This document shows positions 46,701 to 59,275 of a stretch of DNA of 64,000 bases, piece by piece. The translations under genes and the position numbers were made by a program. The stretch covers positions 32,548,001 through 32,612,000 of the forward strand of contig OU612068.1 of the NCBI GenBank assembly GCA_914767715.1, in the 5' to 3' direction. The notes beneath the pieces are model-generated. The model did no database searches. It was given only the letters and a program-made list of their open reading frames with translations, and was not told the DNA's origin. Source of the stretch: Membranipora membranacea (lineage: Eukaryota > Bryozoa > Gymnolaemata > Cheilostomatida > Membraniporidae). Position 1 is the first letter of the stretch; each line of letters opens with the position of its first letter.

Positions 46701-49700
46701 CCCCCGTCTCCACATTTGATGGTTTTGTTGAAACCTCCATCTTTAAAACGGAAACCTTCGTCACAAGCATAGGTTATCTCGTAATTAGCATTCACAGGGA
46801 ATTCTGGGAGGTCCAGTGCTGCTCCATTAGCAATAGTAGGAGATTCTCCGCAAACTACAAAGTGCAGAGCAAAACCATGGGCAATGATGAAATTGATATA
46901 AATCTCCTGTGAGCAAATTATTTGTTAGAAATGTTTGCTACTCCTCAACTAGTATTTGAATGACTTAATGTATGAAGACAGCAAAAATATATAGATACAT
47001 GTATAGATATATTGTCTTTTTTTGACAAACCAACGCATAATGCTAAAGAAAGCTCAGGCAGATCAGGGAGAGTGGGCAGATGGGTTGTCATGTTTTGATG
47101 AAAGGATTGTCTGTTCACACAGTTAGATATGATAACTCTTAAATAGCATAAAGGTATTTACTGGAAGTTTTCTTGCAGATGTAAGGCATTAGTTCATCAC
47201 AGTGCCTGTCCTTCCAGAAGCCATAAACAGAGGTTCTAGCGCAGCCATAATACTCAGGATATCCCTCAGCAAAGTTTGTGAAGTTGGTAGTATATTCACC
47301 CATCCAACCCCAGTCTCCTGTACTATTCTCGTGATATCCAATCCAGAAATCTCTCTCATATATTTCATACCTGCATATTAAAAATAGGAAAGTCATACTG
47401 TCATGCCAAAGAACCCACTGTAACTATTTTATCTGGCCATCTCTTAAGGTTTCTAAGTATTACCTTACCTTATAAATATTCTAGTTCTGTCTACAGACTG
47501 AGTCATTGTCGTATCATACTTACGTGTGAGAGGCGATCCAGTCAGCCTCCTCCTGAGAGCCTATCAGGACCAGATGAGCGTGTTTAAGATTACAGAAACT
47601 CTCTGCATACTCATATCTCAGTCCTAGACTTCTACCGTTAGAGAAGAAATAGCAGGAGCCATCTAACTCCTCCCAACCATCCTCACATTTACTTACTGGT
47701 AAACATAACAAACAGTTACTGTTGATGTGTGTGCCAGGGGTCTCATCCATTTACACCCACACTTTGTATGTATTTTGCTACAGTATTTCAAGCAGGTGTG
47801 TTCGGCTCAGTAGGCCCAAAAGCACAACCACATAAAATTGTACAATAATATCAATATCATATCAGTAATAATGTCTGAGACCTTAAAACTAATCTATGTG
47901 TTCTTACTTTCACAGCCTGATATGGCTATATTGTAGTCCCACTGGAGATCAGGCTGGCATGTGATATCCATTTCTGTCACACCTCCGGGGAACATGCCAT
48001 CATCATCACATGTGTATGTGACAGGCTGACCAATCTGGTACATATCAAATACACCTGAAGCTGTAGCGTTCTCCACCACTAAAGCTGAGCAACCACCCGC
48101 TACAATCGATATACGATATAAAAATAGAGGTACAAAAGAGTACTTTTGATTCCATTATGCATCACCTTACACAAATTTTTTATCTCTCCCTTGATCGTGC
48201 ATCGCAATATGGCTTCTATTGATCACATCATGGATAAAACAGCTTTTGTAAGCTTAGACCCTGCTGAGACCCAAACTATACCTGCACAACCAGGGATAGA
48301 TCTCTCCCAGTCATGAGGGAAGAGAGGGTTTGGTGACTGGTCGCATATAGTTGAAGTTCCAACTTGTCCATTCGGGTGTTCCTCACCCTCCCAGCACCAC
48401 CAGATCTGATAATGACCCACGGCTACAGACTGCGGCTGATGGCTCCAGGCATTGGTACCAGCTGGAGGTATATCATCACAAAATATTTCTACAATTACAA
48501 CAAAGTTTATCATTAGGATACTATTAGCGCAGGCTAACTATCCCGACCGAATGTCTCTTGTTTCAGATTTGAAATTGTGACATGCCGTTTCCCTTCAGAT
48601 CCACCTCAATTTTTCTCGAAGTGGCTTACAGGGTATGAATGTCAAAATTGCACAAATTTACAAGGAGTGAGCGACTTGACTGTGTGCCAGTATTAATTGT
48701 ATAGTGTCAGCCGCAAATTTCCAACATGTTGCTTCACTGAGAAGGAGGCACCCCACATAACTGTCACCAGATGAATAAAACCAGAACTGAAATGATCTTG
48801 TGACATTTTATAAGTAAGTGTGAAAAGATGAATACACTATTGTAGTTGCTACTGGCAACCTGCGAAATCCCTTGGATTAATCAGTGAAATGTATCTGAAA
48901 TGCTCCCTAAATGATAAATAGAAACTGAGGAAGATCAGAAGGAGCTACTTGCACAACTAATTTTATTATTCACTCTCTCGGGAGTTATTCTGGTCATCTT
49001 ACGTGTACAGTTGAGTGAATCTATTTCACTCTGAGGACCCCATGTTGGAGGATCTCCTGTACATGTGATTGTTTTAGAGATAGCTCCGTCCGGGAATATG
49101 AATCCGTACATACAGGAGTATGTGATAGAACTGCCGAATAGTGTTACTGTTGTATCTAACTGTCCCATGGTAAGCGACGGAGGTGGATCGCATCGGGTAA
49201 CTGTAACAGAGAATGTATATATTGAATGGTTTTTGATATTTCTGGCAGCCTCCATTTTACATTCTCTTTTCCATTGGTGCCAACCTACTGTATATACTAT
49301 ACAAGTAAGCTTTCCAGTCAATCTGACAACAATAATCTGAATGATATTGATGTACTTACATTCGCATGGTCGAAGGGGAGGAAACCATTCACCGCTGCTC
49401 AAACACTCGAATACCATCTGATCTGTACCTGGAGCGAACCAGGTATCATTACTACATGTGTATACAACCTGATCACCCACAGCATTTGCATCTGATTCTC
49501 TAGTTGTGTATGCTGGAGGATCGTCCACATCACAACTGATTCCTAAAAGCAAAATATGAATAATTAGTTGTTCAGTTACACAAATACATAGCATGCTGAA
49601 TGGTGGCGTAAGCTCATTGAAATAGGGTATAAGATGGTTGATTATTACGTTTGCCCAATCACCTGTCTGCATATTTCTTGGATCAAAATATTGTTGCGGA

Positions 49701-51106
49701 ATGTTGACTGGGTACCTGAGATGCCAATAAGACTTGGATATTGTAACTTGTCTCACTTACTTTTGCAGTCTAACACTGGTCGGTTCGTCTCCTGTCCTTT
49801 ACTCCAGGTATTCAGAGGTAAACAATCAAATGTCTGTTCTGTGATGCCCACGAGTGCGTGATAGCCATCCTCACAGGTAAACTTCACGCTTTCTCCAGCG
49901 TAGAGAGGGTTACTTTTAGTTCTTCGGGCTTTGTTAACATAGATATCTTTACAACGCATGTATGGATTCCGTTCTGAAAATAAAGATGAATGAGTTTCTT
50001 GATTCAGTTACAATTTTTAAAACCATAGATTGTTCTGTCACCTCACCTAGTGCTCACCATACCGCAGTTTTGATTTTGGCTTTATATAGACTTTTTATCG
50101 TATGAGTCACGAGTGGGTAAAATATGGTTGATTAAAAATAATGAACTGGCAAAGTTCTAATGCGCAGAAGCGACTGAGACTTATTCGAGACTGAAGCCAA
50201 TCTTGATAAGAGCCAAAGAGCCCATACTCAATCATCAGTATGTATTATGTTTGGTACAGCGTCAGTTGTACATCCATTTATCATATCCTACCTAAACTAC
50301 ATAATAGGTCATAGAGGTGTCCTTTGGCGTCTATGCTCGTCACCTCCCAGTCTCCCGTCCCATCTATTATAGCCATATGTACTCCCCCAGTGTCAGTGTA
50401 TGTGTTTGTGTAGCTATATGTGTCATTGAACCAGTTCCATACTCCATCCATGTGTTTTTTATATCCTATAAATGCTGGTCTACAAAATACCATGCGAGAT
50501 TGACGTAAGAGGTGATTGTTTGAAAAAAAGGATTGTTTGAGCTGTTTTGGTGGCATGTTTCATAATCGTATTAAATCAACTATCAGAGAGATCATGTAAT
50601 CAATCAATCAAGATGTGACTATAAAAAGATTTGATTATAGTCAAATGACGTCATTTCTTTGCTAGTGACTTGGATGTAATCTTCCCATGCATATACTTAC
50701 CTGTCTAGTTTTGTAGCTAGCGCGGCGTTATTTGTATCACTATCTATAGTTGCTAGATGCCCTCCTGTGTTGGCGCATGCTTGTTCCGCTGTTGACCATG
50801 AGCTGAAGTTCTTAGCAGTATATGTCCAGTAGCAATTCCCATTTGACACAAACACATTATCAATACCAAGAGCTACCATGCAGGGGTCTGAAAGAGATTC
50901 AAATTTCTGCATTTACTGTGTGAGGTCGCATATCTTGCTAGCAATTTATAAATGAGGAGCACGCACTTGGTGTGGTCTGAAAATATCAATAGCATATATA
51001 CAACAAGGGATCCTGAGTAGTGCTTACCTGCAAGACAGTAATGGCAGCCTTGTGATAAAACGAAGACGAATAATATAATGTGATGGCCTCTCATGTCGTG
51101 ATCCAT
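43762..51106 (-). CDS. Receptor B: CTLD-5xCCP-CTLD-5xCCP type I membrane protein with acidic tail
   Basis: Exons: 51028-51106, 50701-50887, 50292-50479, 49761-49973, 49360-49542, 49003-49200, 48282-48488, 47908-48099, 47524-47695, 47162-47370, 46672-46854, 46196-46390, 45802-45981, 45383-45562, 44812-45003, 44299-44454, 43762-43994. They join in phase into 1,048 aa. A separate signal-peptide exon (MDHDMRGHHIILFVFVLSQG) is followed by a two-exon CTLD1, five CCPs, a two-exon CTLD2 (WKDRHCDELMPYICKK), five CCPs, a helix (IGLGILGTLVVVVVVLDLA) and a tail of about 90 residues ending in ETDDEEEEEDVEEIK. The fourth CCP is Trp-rich and divergent. CTLD2 lacks an EPN/QPD triplet at the usual place, so calcium-dependent sugar binding is doubtful. 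The exon plan matches receptors A and C, which makes it a tandem duplicate. Confidence 0.9.
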
Positions 51107-51988
51107 TCCTACTCCATCATCCTGAGAAAGATATTTTTACTGACATTATTCTCCATAGAAAATCACAGAGAACATGACAATAATGTATTTTGATCAATAT
51201 TTTGGCCATTGTCATCGTAAATCAATAAATATCTTTTGTCTCATTTTTTCGGTGATTGAATGATTTTATTGTTATGTATTTGGAATCGATAAATAAACAA
51301 TTGCTCCTTAGCACTCAAAAACAACATCAAATAGACTCTCGTTCAACATTTCTGCCAACAAAATTAATGGAGTTGTTTTCTCATGGAAAGTATCTTCATG
51401 CATCACACTGCTCTATAAATAACAAAGCGTTTCGTATTCATGTTCCGACAAAGTTGAAAAAATAAGTCATAATTTCCCTCATTGATATGGAAATTTTTCA
51501 TATATTTACCTATATTACAATAACAGTAATGGAGTTAAATGTCATTTAAAGTGGCTTAGAAAAATCAAACTAATAAAGCTGTTCATCTATAAAAGGTATA
51601 ACTAAGAAGCAACAGCGGTTACTTCTTGGTAAAACTCTATGCTGAAGGGAGAGATCTCAGTTATCACTTGCCATCAATTGATACACATTGAAAGATTGTA
51701 GCTGGATGGGACGGAAAAAAAGTATAAGATAAAAGACTAAATTTCAATAAATTTAGATACAAATAGATAAATATAAATGACTGAAGATATAGTTGAGTTA
51801 TTTTATTGACTAGGTAATTAAAAGGATCCTCCTGTTTGGGGGAGGGGGGTCAGGATACCAGCTGACTGAGTTTACACCTTTAATCTAATCGGATGACATC
51901 GATACGATTGTTGATGTGATTGATGACATCGTAGAAATCGGTAATCTGATTGGCTGACTAAGATACCATCTGTAATCTGATTGGCTGA
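51107..51988. other. Spacer between receptor B start and receptor C stop
   Basis: About 880 bp with only short frames. tttatt on + at 51802-51807 can serve as the receptor C poly(A) signal. A G-rich run lies near 51838-51850. Near 51946-52020 a motif resembling ccatctgtaatctgattggctga is repeated about three times, ending within the receptor C last exon. The receptor B promoter is expected near 51107-51300. Confidence 0.5.
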
Positions 51989-54900
51989 CTATACCATCTG
52001 TAATCTAATTGGCTCAGGTTTATCCTCATCTTTCTCTTCCTCTTCCTCATCCTCTTCGTCTTCTTCTGCACTACTACAGATCTGTAATACTTTCCTGTAA
52101 TATTCCAAAAATTCAAAATACATGACTTATGACTTTCCATGCATCGATCTGGACTGTTTTAGCAATATCAGAGACTGTTGATATTATCTTTAGTCTCTGT
52201 CAATATCAGCTGGATGAACACTCATATAAAGCAGCTGATAAGTATTGGCCATGGTTTCCAAAACTACATATACATGTATCTAGTCTAAGTGCTCAGACGG
52301 CTCCAATGTAAGTTAGTGGCATTACATTACATTACCAACCACCCAATTCAATTGTGTGGCTGATAATGTAATGCCACTAACTCACATTATAGCCATCTGA
52401 GCACTTAGACTACTGTACCTGTCTTCATAAAAGTCACAGCACATCAGAAATGTGGTGAGAAAAATCAATCCCAATATTCCGAATACTGCTAGTATTGTGG
52501 AAAATGTCTTCCCTGCGGCAATTTGGTTGGTTGTGACCTGCTCTGGTAAGGAACCTACAAAACAATGTAATGAAAGTGTAAAAACCTGTACAACTATTGA
52601 TAGATATTGAGCTACATTCATATTTATATCAACTCTTATCGTAAATATTCAAACAAGACACCTGTTTCATGTTCTCTCCACATGGATATTCTTATGACAG
52701 CACCTACCTAGACATTCTGTAGGGAGATCTATCCACTGCTGAGTTTCAGTGTCACATACTGCTATACGCTCAGTATCTCCATCTATGAACTGATATCCCT
52801 CCAGACAAGTGTACAGTACTACCGCTCCTACATCTGCTGATGACGTGTTAGCTGTGGCGTTACCAACATGTGGGGCTACTCCGTCTGGACATGTCAGTGC
52901 TGGAAAAAAGCACAATTAAGTAAATCATGAACTGTAATTCTCAGAGTTGTGACATTGACTAAGATTATTGAAGAGGGGACAATACAAGCTATAAACTATA
53001 GTTTTACAAGACATATATATTATCCGGAAATAGAAAAATTCAACAATGTTATATTTATGGCATCAATTTAGTCCTCTCCTAGAAGATATTACCTGACCAC
53101 ATGCACACACCTATTATTTGTTAGATAAGAAATCAACACATAATGACTCGGTACTCACGATCACATAGAGGTAGATAAGGATCCCAGTGGAAGTTATCTC
53201 CACATCTCGCCCACTTCATCATTGTACCATCAGGGAAATTATACCCATTATTACAAGTTATCTGCACTCTCTCCTGGTACTTAGCCACTCCTGATACTCC
53301 TCCTGTTATATTACCATTGAGCTGAGTATACGGCTGGCATTCTTTCTCTGTAAAAAATATGAGATGAAAGTATTTAAATTATCTATATTATATTGGAATA
53401 GTATTATTATCTAGGAGTAGTAATTTTGTTAGGTTACACTCACATGGAAGGCAACTCTAAAGAATAAAATTGTGGAGGAAGAGAAGCAGCCTGGGAATAT
53501 GTATTGAATTGCAAGAATTGCAAGTTTGTCATACTGATCATCTTCTAATAATGAATTGAAACTTAGGGCCCTTGTTTCTAATCACTCGATCGCATTCAGT
53601 CATAGGCTCCTCTTCTTCTAATTTTGTCCTCATGCCAGCATAAAATCTGCTATACATAGCATATCACTGACATTGTGGGTTTGCCGCTCATATCAATATT
53701 TAGCAGTAACTTACTCCAGCAGCTGTCATCAGGTATCCAGGTTCCATCTGACAGACATGTCATCGTTCTCTCCGTCTCACCAGTCGAGAACTCATAGCCT
53801 TTCTTACATGTATAAATATCTACCTCTGTGGGCTCAGCAACACCAAACTCTGGCACTGCATTCAATATTGCTGGTACAGCACAATGTACCTCTGTAAAAA
53901 AATAAATAGATATGATGTGATGTTTAACTGACAGCACATACCCAGTGCTCTAAATCAAGCTCACATTCCATTACCTGAATTACTGTACATAGATGGAATA
54001 TCGAATTTGTCAATGCCAAGTTACACAATCGGGTATGCAGAAAACATGTAGCCAATATTGCTGCAGTCAAAGTCTCTTGCCACACTTGCAGCAGAGGACT
54101 AACTCGTCAGCTGATTATTTTGAGTCATAAGACTCACTGATGCACTGGTCTGGTATCTCAGACCATGTCCTGTCTGCCTGACAAGTTATGGTCTTAGAGA
54201 AAGTCCCATCAGCGAATATATATCCATCGTTACAGGTCCATGTTACTCTGCTATTGTATCCCACAGACTGAGCGCCGACTATCACTGCATTCTCTACCCA
54301 GTATCCGGGTCTGTTCAGAGGTGGACATACAGTTCCTGAGATTGAAAAATGTATGAAATCAGCTCTATGAGTTATCTTCATCTTCTCTCTAAGCATGGGT
54401 AAACAACTTCTAGATATGTTTTTAGTGATTGATACTGTTTTCATCTTTCACAGTAAATATCAGAGAAATGTGTTAATAAAAAGCATTGTTTGTAGTAAGA
54501 AGGTTAAGTTAACTACAACTCCAATCGAATTAAGCTGCAATGTATCTGTAGAAACAGTGCGTTCACACATTACTAACTTTGACAGTTCTCTATTTCAGAG
54601 TAGTAAGAACCTGCCATACATGTGACAGTCCTGTTGGTGGTTCCATTAGTTCTAAAGGAGTAACCCTCATCACATTCATACACCAGAGACTGTCCTACAT
54701 CCATAGAGATAGGTATCTCAACTACATCAGGACCACCGTATGTTATCTCAGGAGGGGGACCACACACTACAAACAGAAAGTGAGGTAATTGGAATAACGA
54801 ATATCTTAAAGTGTTTTGGAAAGCAAAAACCAACCGATGTTCATATAGAAGTACTCTCGGAGCAATGAACAAAAAAATTAAATTTACTCGCACTTGGACA

Positions 54901-57900
54901 TTATTGAATGATATAAACGATTTCAAAGTGCGAAAACTCATAGTCTTTAGTATGTTATCTCCCCTGTTACATATTAACACTAAAATTATGATCCACGAAC
55001 AGTATTACAGTAAGCCTAGCCATAGTTTGCCTAGGATAGTTACCAGGCTGCTACATTTTCACCAGAAATTCTTACCAATCAGTATTAGTCAAAGGTAGCC
55101 TAGGCAAAGATATTTTAAGTTAATGTGTAATAGGGGAGATAACATACTCTGGACTCTTCTAGACCGTGAGTTTTTCACCTAGAAGTCGGTTATATCATTC
55201 TTCTATATCATATCATTCTTGTGCAAAAATTTGGTTTTTTTGTTCATAACTACGAGAATACTTTGATATAAAGAATGGCTGTTTTTTGCTTTCCTTTTTG
55301 CGTTTTATTTTGGCTGTCAGCTTAGCTTATATGTCACACTTTGATTAGTAATTAGTGATACTCACTGGTCGGCTTCTTGCACACATACGGCAGCAGGTCA
55401 TCACAGTCCCTATCCTTCCACACTCCCCTCTCAGACATTCTGGCACAGCTGTTCTGTAACTCTGGGTATCCTCTGTGCCAGGCTCTGTATGTACCGTTAG
55501 GCTCATCGAACCATGTCCACTCTCCTAGTGTCGAGTTATAGTGATAACCAAACCAGAAATCCTTCAGATATTTCTCAACACTGAAATTATAGGTTTGAAT
55601 ATGATGAAATCCATTGAACCATCAAACCATCAAACCATCAAACATGACTTTCCATGTATTTCTATCAACAATATTACACACAATTCATAAACCTGTACAT
55701 ACGTGATGCTATATAAAAAGAATCGCTCTTCTCTACTATCTATGGTCGCAAGATGTGCCTGCCGCTGGTTACATCTTGTCTCTGCATAATAATATCTCAG
55801 ACCCCAGGAAGTGCCATCTGATATGTAATAGCAATAATCATTGTACATCACCCAGCCAGCCTCGCACCCTCCACCTATAAATAACATGTAGATTTTATTA
55901 TCTTAGACTGGGTAATTCCAGATATTTAATGTAACAGAACGGTAGTAAACCATATTCGCACCGTAGTATCCTAATATGTTCGTAATATAAAAAAACCAAC
56001 TCAATAATTACTGCAAGTCGAGTAAAATGATCATAAAAAACTAACAGAGAATAAATTAGTATAGGAGGTGAGAAGTTGTTTTACCTTGACACCCAGATAA
56101 AGCAGGCTCACTATTCCATTGACCGTTGTAATCACACTGCATCACATGTACAGTGTCACCTCCGGGGAATCGTCCTCCCTTACAGTGATATCTACTGCGT
56201 CTCAGATACCCTCTGTTATTGATTACCCTTTTTGTGTTGTTAGGTGGGGCATAATCTGGACACTGCAGATCTATGAGCGAAGAAATCACGTTACATATAT
56301 GTATGGAACATTATTTTCTCAATGTAAGTTAAAAACTAGCTAGAGTTTAGTTTAGCTTTTTTTAGGGATGAACAAATACAAATTTTAGCTAGCTACGATG
56401 GAGCTTATAAGTATTAGTAAAGGGGGATTGTTCACAGTAATATGCACGTGAAATTCGGCATCTGCAAATAATTTACTGCTCTACGGTAATTTATTGAGCT
56501 ACATTCAATGATAGAAGTAGAATATAATTTTTTACCCTAGCATCTTAACATTTCACAAGGAATATTAGTATTAATTGATATCCAAACAGGTATGACATTC
56601 TCACCTTCGCACTCACTGAAGGAGCCGGTTAGACTGAGAGCAGCTCCACATTTATGTACTGTCTGTACAGAGTTACCCCTCACTCTCTTACCCTCCTGGC
56701 AGTAAGAAGTCATCACCCGGCCGACAGCCACACTACCATTCACATACGCATCTAGTCCCTGATAGTGTACTGTAGTAAGGTTCCAGTTTAGCGGTGTCTG
56801 ATCACATACCTTTTCTTATGTCGTAAAATAGATCAAAATTATTAAACATAGGGAACATCAAATATTAAAGCTGACATAAAGGACAGGAGGATTTCACATC
56901 GAGCTCCTTACTCACATGAATGCTTTAGAAAAAGTTTTACTGATTCCTTCAGTCGGTTCCTTCAGCCTTACCAAATTAAGTCAACTGTTTAGGCTATTAT
57001 AGCATCAACTGTAATAAATAATTTGGTAAAATAGTATCAACAAGAAGATTTTTTTGTGTAAACCTCAATAAAAAGTGTTAGACACATTAAACTACATAAA
57101 AACCCACCAAAAACTACCAAAAATTTAATTTTAAATATTCATTGTAAAATTCATTGTAAATTACAGTCGTCGGAAAAGTAATTACCATGTCCAACTATCG
57201 ACATATTTTCGATGTCGACAGTTGGACTTGCAAAGACTATCCGAAATGCAATACAATCGCTTTTATAAACTACAAACAGTTTGCCAATTTGCATAATTAT
57301 TTTATCAAATGCGATTGATCAAGTTGTCTGATGATGAAAGTGTTTTATGTCAGTAAATAGTCCTGGCTAACAGATGATGGTAAAAAGTGCCAGTGGTAAA
57401 ATAGGTTGGTGAAGAGTTGACTGGTGGCTTGGTGTGAAAATGGGGGTGGTAAAATGGGGGTGTGAAAATGGGGGTGGTAAAATGACACTAATTTTTACAA
57501 GCCTTAGATAGCCTGAGCTTGCGAGTTCAATGAATGTGTACAAGTTCATATGCTCAACAAGAGTGTGGAAATCTAGAGTATAGTCCTAAGTCACGAGCAG
57601 CATATTGAAAAGCTCACTCAGGCCTGTTGTAGGCTCGATATCGACTCACGTTCACATGTCATGTTGTATATAAAGTCACCAGGCTGTGTGTCCCACTGTA
57701 GAGTATCAGGGTTACATCTCAATATCTTAGTAGAGGCAGCATCAGTAAATCCAAAGCCGTACATACACCGATACACCACGGTAGCATCACTCTCTGTGGA
57801 GGGGGTTGATAGTGATGTGTGGGATATTACTGGAGCTGCCCCGCATCGTCTTACTGTAAAATTTGGGAGAATTCAGTCTACAACCTGAGATATTAATCAA

Positions 57901-58672
57901 ATACTGTGAAATCTAGGTTATGCATGAGGTGTTCTTCTACCTGCAATTTTGGCAGTAAATTGTGTCCTATCCTGTGATATGAATTTTGTGTTGTCAATAA
58001 GCAAATTCTTAGTGAACCCTCTCACCCTCTCTAGCTCATTGGAAAACATGTGAGTGTATCATAAAGTAAGTTGCTCTGAACAGAACACCGCTGTTTTGGA
58101 ACGTGACACCCCTTTTGTTTTGGATACCTTGACAGGGATGCGGTACTTTGTTCCATCGACCATCCGGTAGACATCTGACATGATATACCGTCTTGTCATC
58201 ACTGAAAGCCGTATTTGGCTCTGTACACATATATTTGACCCTGGCATCTATGAATGTGTCGTCACTGGTACGATTAGTACCAGGCTGCTCTGCTATGTAC
58301 GGACATCCAGAACCTGAAACTAGATATCTTGGGCTTTTGTATTATTGTAACTACAATGCTTTGTTTGTGCATGTTTCAGCGTATAAGTTTCACAGTCTTT
58401 GAAATCCAAGAACTTTAAATAAAGCAAAATAACAATACAATTGCTCAGTGGGTTCTTCAATTTATGGAAGGTTACACTAAAATTATTCAAAGTATTTTCA
58501 GGAGAACAGCAAAGCCTTGTCATGCAACCAATTGATTTTTATTTCCTGCTGGCTGTGTGACAAGTCTAAGTGGAACAAAGTTCTTCTCATGTCCTTTATA
58601 ATAGCTGTAACTCATACCCATGGAAGACACCAGCAAAAAGCTGGCCAATGCACACAAGGCTGATAATATCAT
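51989..58672 (-). CDS. Receptor C: 4xCCP-CTLD-5xCCP type I membrane protein with acidic tail
   Basis: Exons: 58618-58672, 58128-58313, 57650-57853, 56605-56814, 56085-56270, 55703-55874, 55366-55580, 54578-54766, 54138-54335, 53715-53891, 53159-53347, 52708-52899, 52419-52554, 51989-52094. They join in phase into 804 aa. Signal peptide MILSALCALASFLLVSS is followed directly by four CCPs (the third has an unusual cysteine arrangement), one two-exon CTLD (WKDRDCDDLLPYVCKK), five CCPs, a transmembrane helix (LAVFGILGLIFLTTFLMCC) and a short tail ending in an EEDEEDEEEEE block. It lacks the N-terminal CTLD of A and B. The first CTLD exon is 172 bp, as in A and B. The third CCP has a weak acceptor (acataag). 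Ligand and signalling partners are unknown. Confidence 0.88.
52282..52411. repeat. Hairpin element abutting the last donor site of receptor C
   Basis: agtctaagtgctcagac at 52282 pairs with gtctgagcacttagact-like sequence (one mismatch) ending at 52411. The arms extend through gttagtggcattacatta and its complement to a central loop of about 35 bp. The right end lies 8 bp from the exon 52419-52554, just inside the intron. A solo copy of the same end sequence occurs at 61164-61181. Confidence 0.8.
54905..55200. mobile_element. Foldback element in a receptor C intron
   Basis: gaatgatataaacga near 54905 mirrors the right end (…tatatcattc, 55191-55200). atgttatctcccctgttaca mirrors taataggggagataacat. 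The arms are imperfect and flank an inner part with its own ctaggat/gcctaggc tracts. No coding capacity. MITE-like. Confidence 0.6.
57188..57231. repeat. Short near-perfect hairpin
   Basis: gtccaactatcgacat and atgtcgacagttggac pair over 16 bp with one mismatch around a short loop, in the intron between receptor C exons 57650-57853 and 56605-56814. Confidence 0.7.
57430..57485. repeat. G-rich tandem repeat (aaaatgggggtg units)
   Basis: About four alternating copies of gtgaaaatggggg and ggtaaaatggggg lie in a receptor C intron. Runs of five G recur every 14-18 bp. Confidence 0.8.
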
Positions 58673-59275
58673 GATGGTGCTCCCGGTATGAGAGTTAGGC
58701 TGTCTGCTTCTCTGGTTTCAGCGAGCTAAAATCCTCATGTTGCGCTCTGTATATGGCGGCCATGTTTGCTATGTTGACTGACCATGAAGTTATGTTGAGC
58801 TTTATTGATCAGTATCAAGGTCCCCTTTTGTTTCAGGTACGGTTATAAGTGCCAAAAAGCATTGTTATTGTGACGTGTTTTGTGGACTCAAGAAAAAACA
58901 ACCAATACTGATCAATAATTTCATGTACAGTGACAGTGTCACATTTTATTGTTTGATGATCTCTGATCATACCAGGGAACTCCCTGATCATACAGATACT
59001 TTTATTAGAGTTAGCTCCCCTTGTATACTTAACATGTGATCAGTTGATAGTCTTTTCCTGCTCGACAAGCCTACCATACTCAATCGGCACAGAAAAAAAA
59101 GTAAAATTTAAGGTAAAATTTAAGGTAAAGTGTTAAGTAGAAGTAAAGTTTTCTTGCAATTAATTGTTTATCTGTGCAATAAACTTGATCCCCCCCCCAC
59201 CACACAATGTGAAGGAGTGGATCCTGATGCCTCAATAATACCAAATAAATTGATTTTCCATGCAAGGACTGATCT
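58673..59275. other. Spacer upstream of receptor C with one orphan + strand exon-like frame
   Basis: Contains the presumed receptor C promoter. On the + strand, 58753-58836 is an open frame from ATG (MAAMFAMLTDHEVML…) ending at cag|gtacgg, a good donor, but no downstream exon could be assigned. The stretch also has an AT-rich palindromic tract near 58960-59000 (ctgatcata repeats). Confidence 0.4.
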
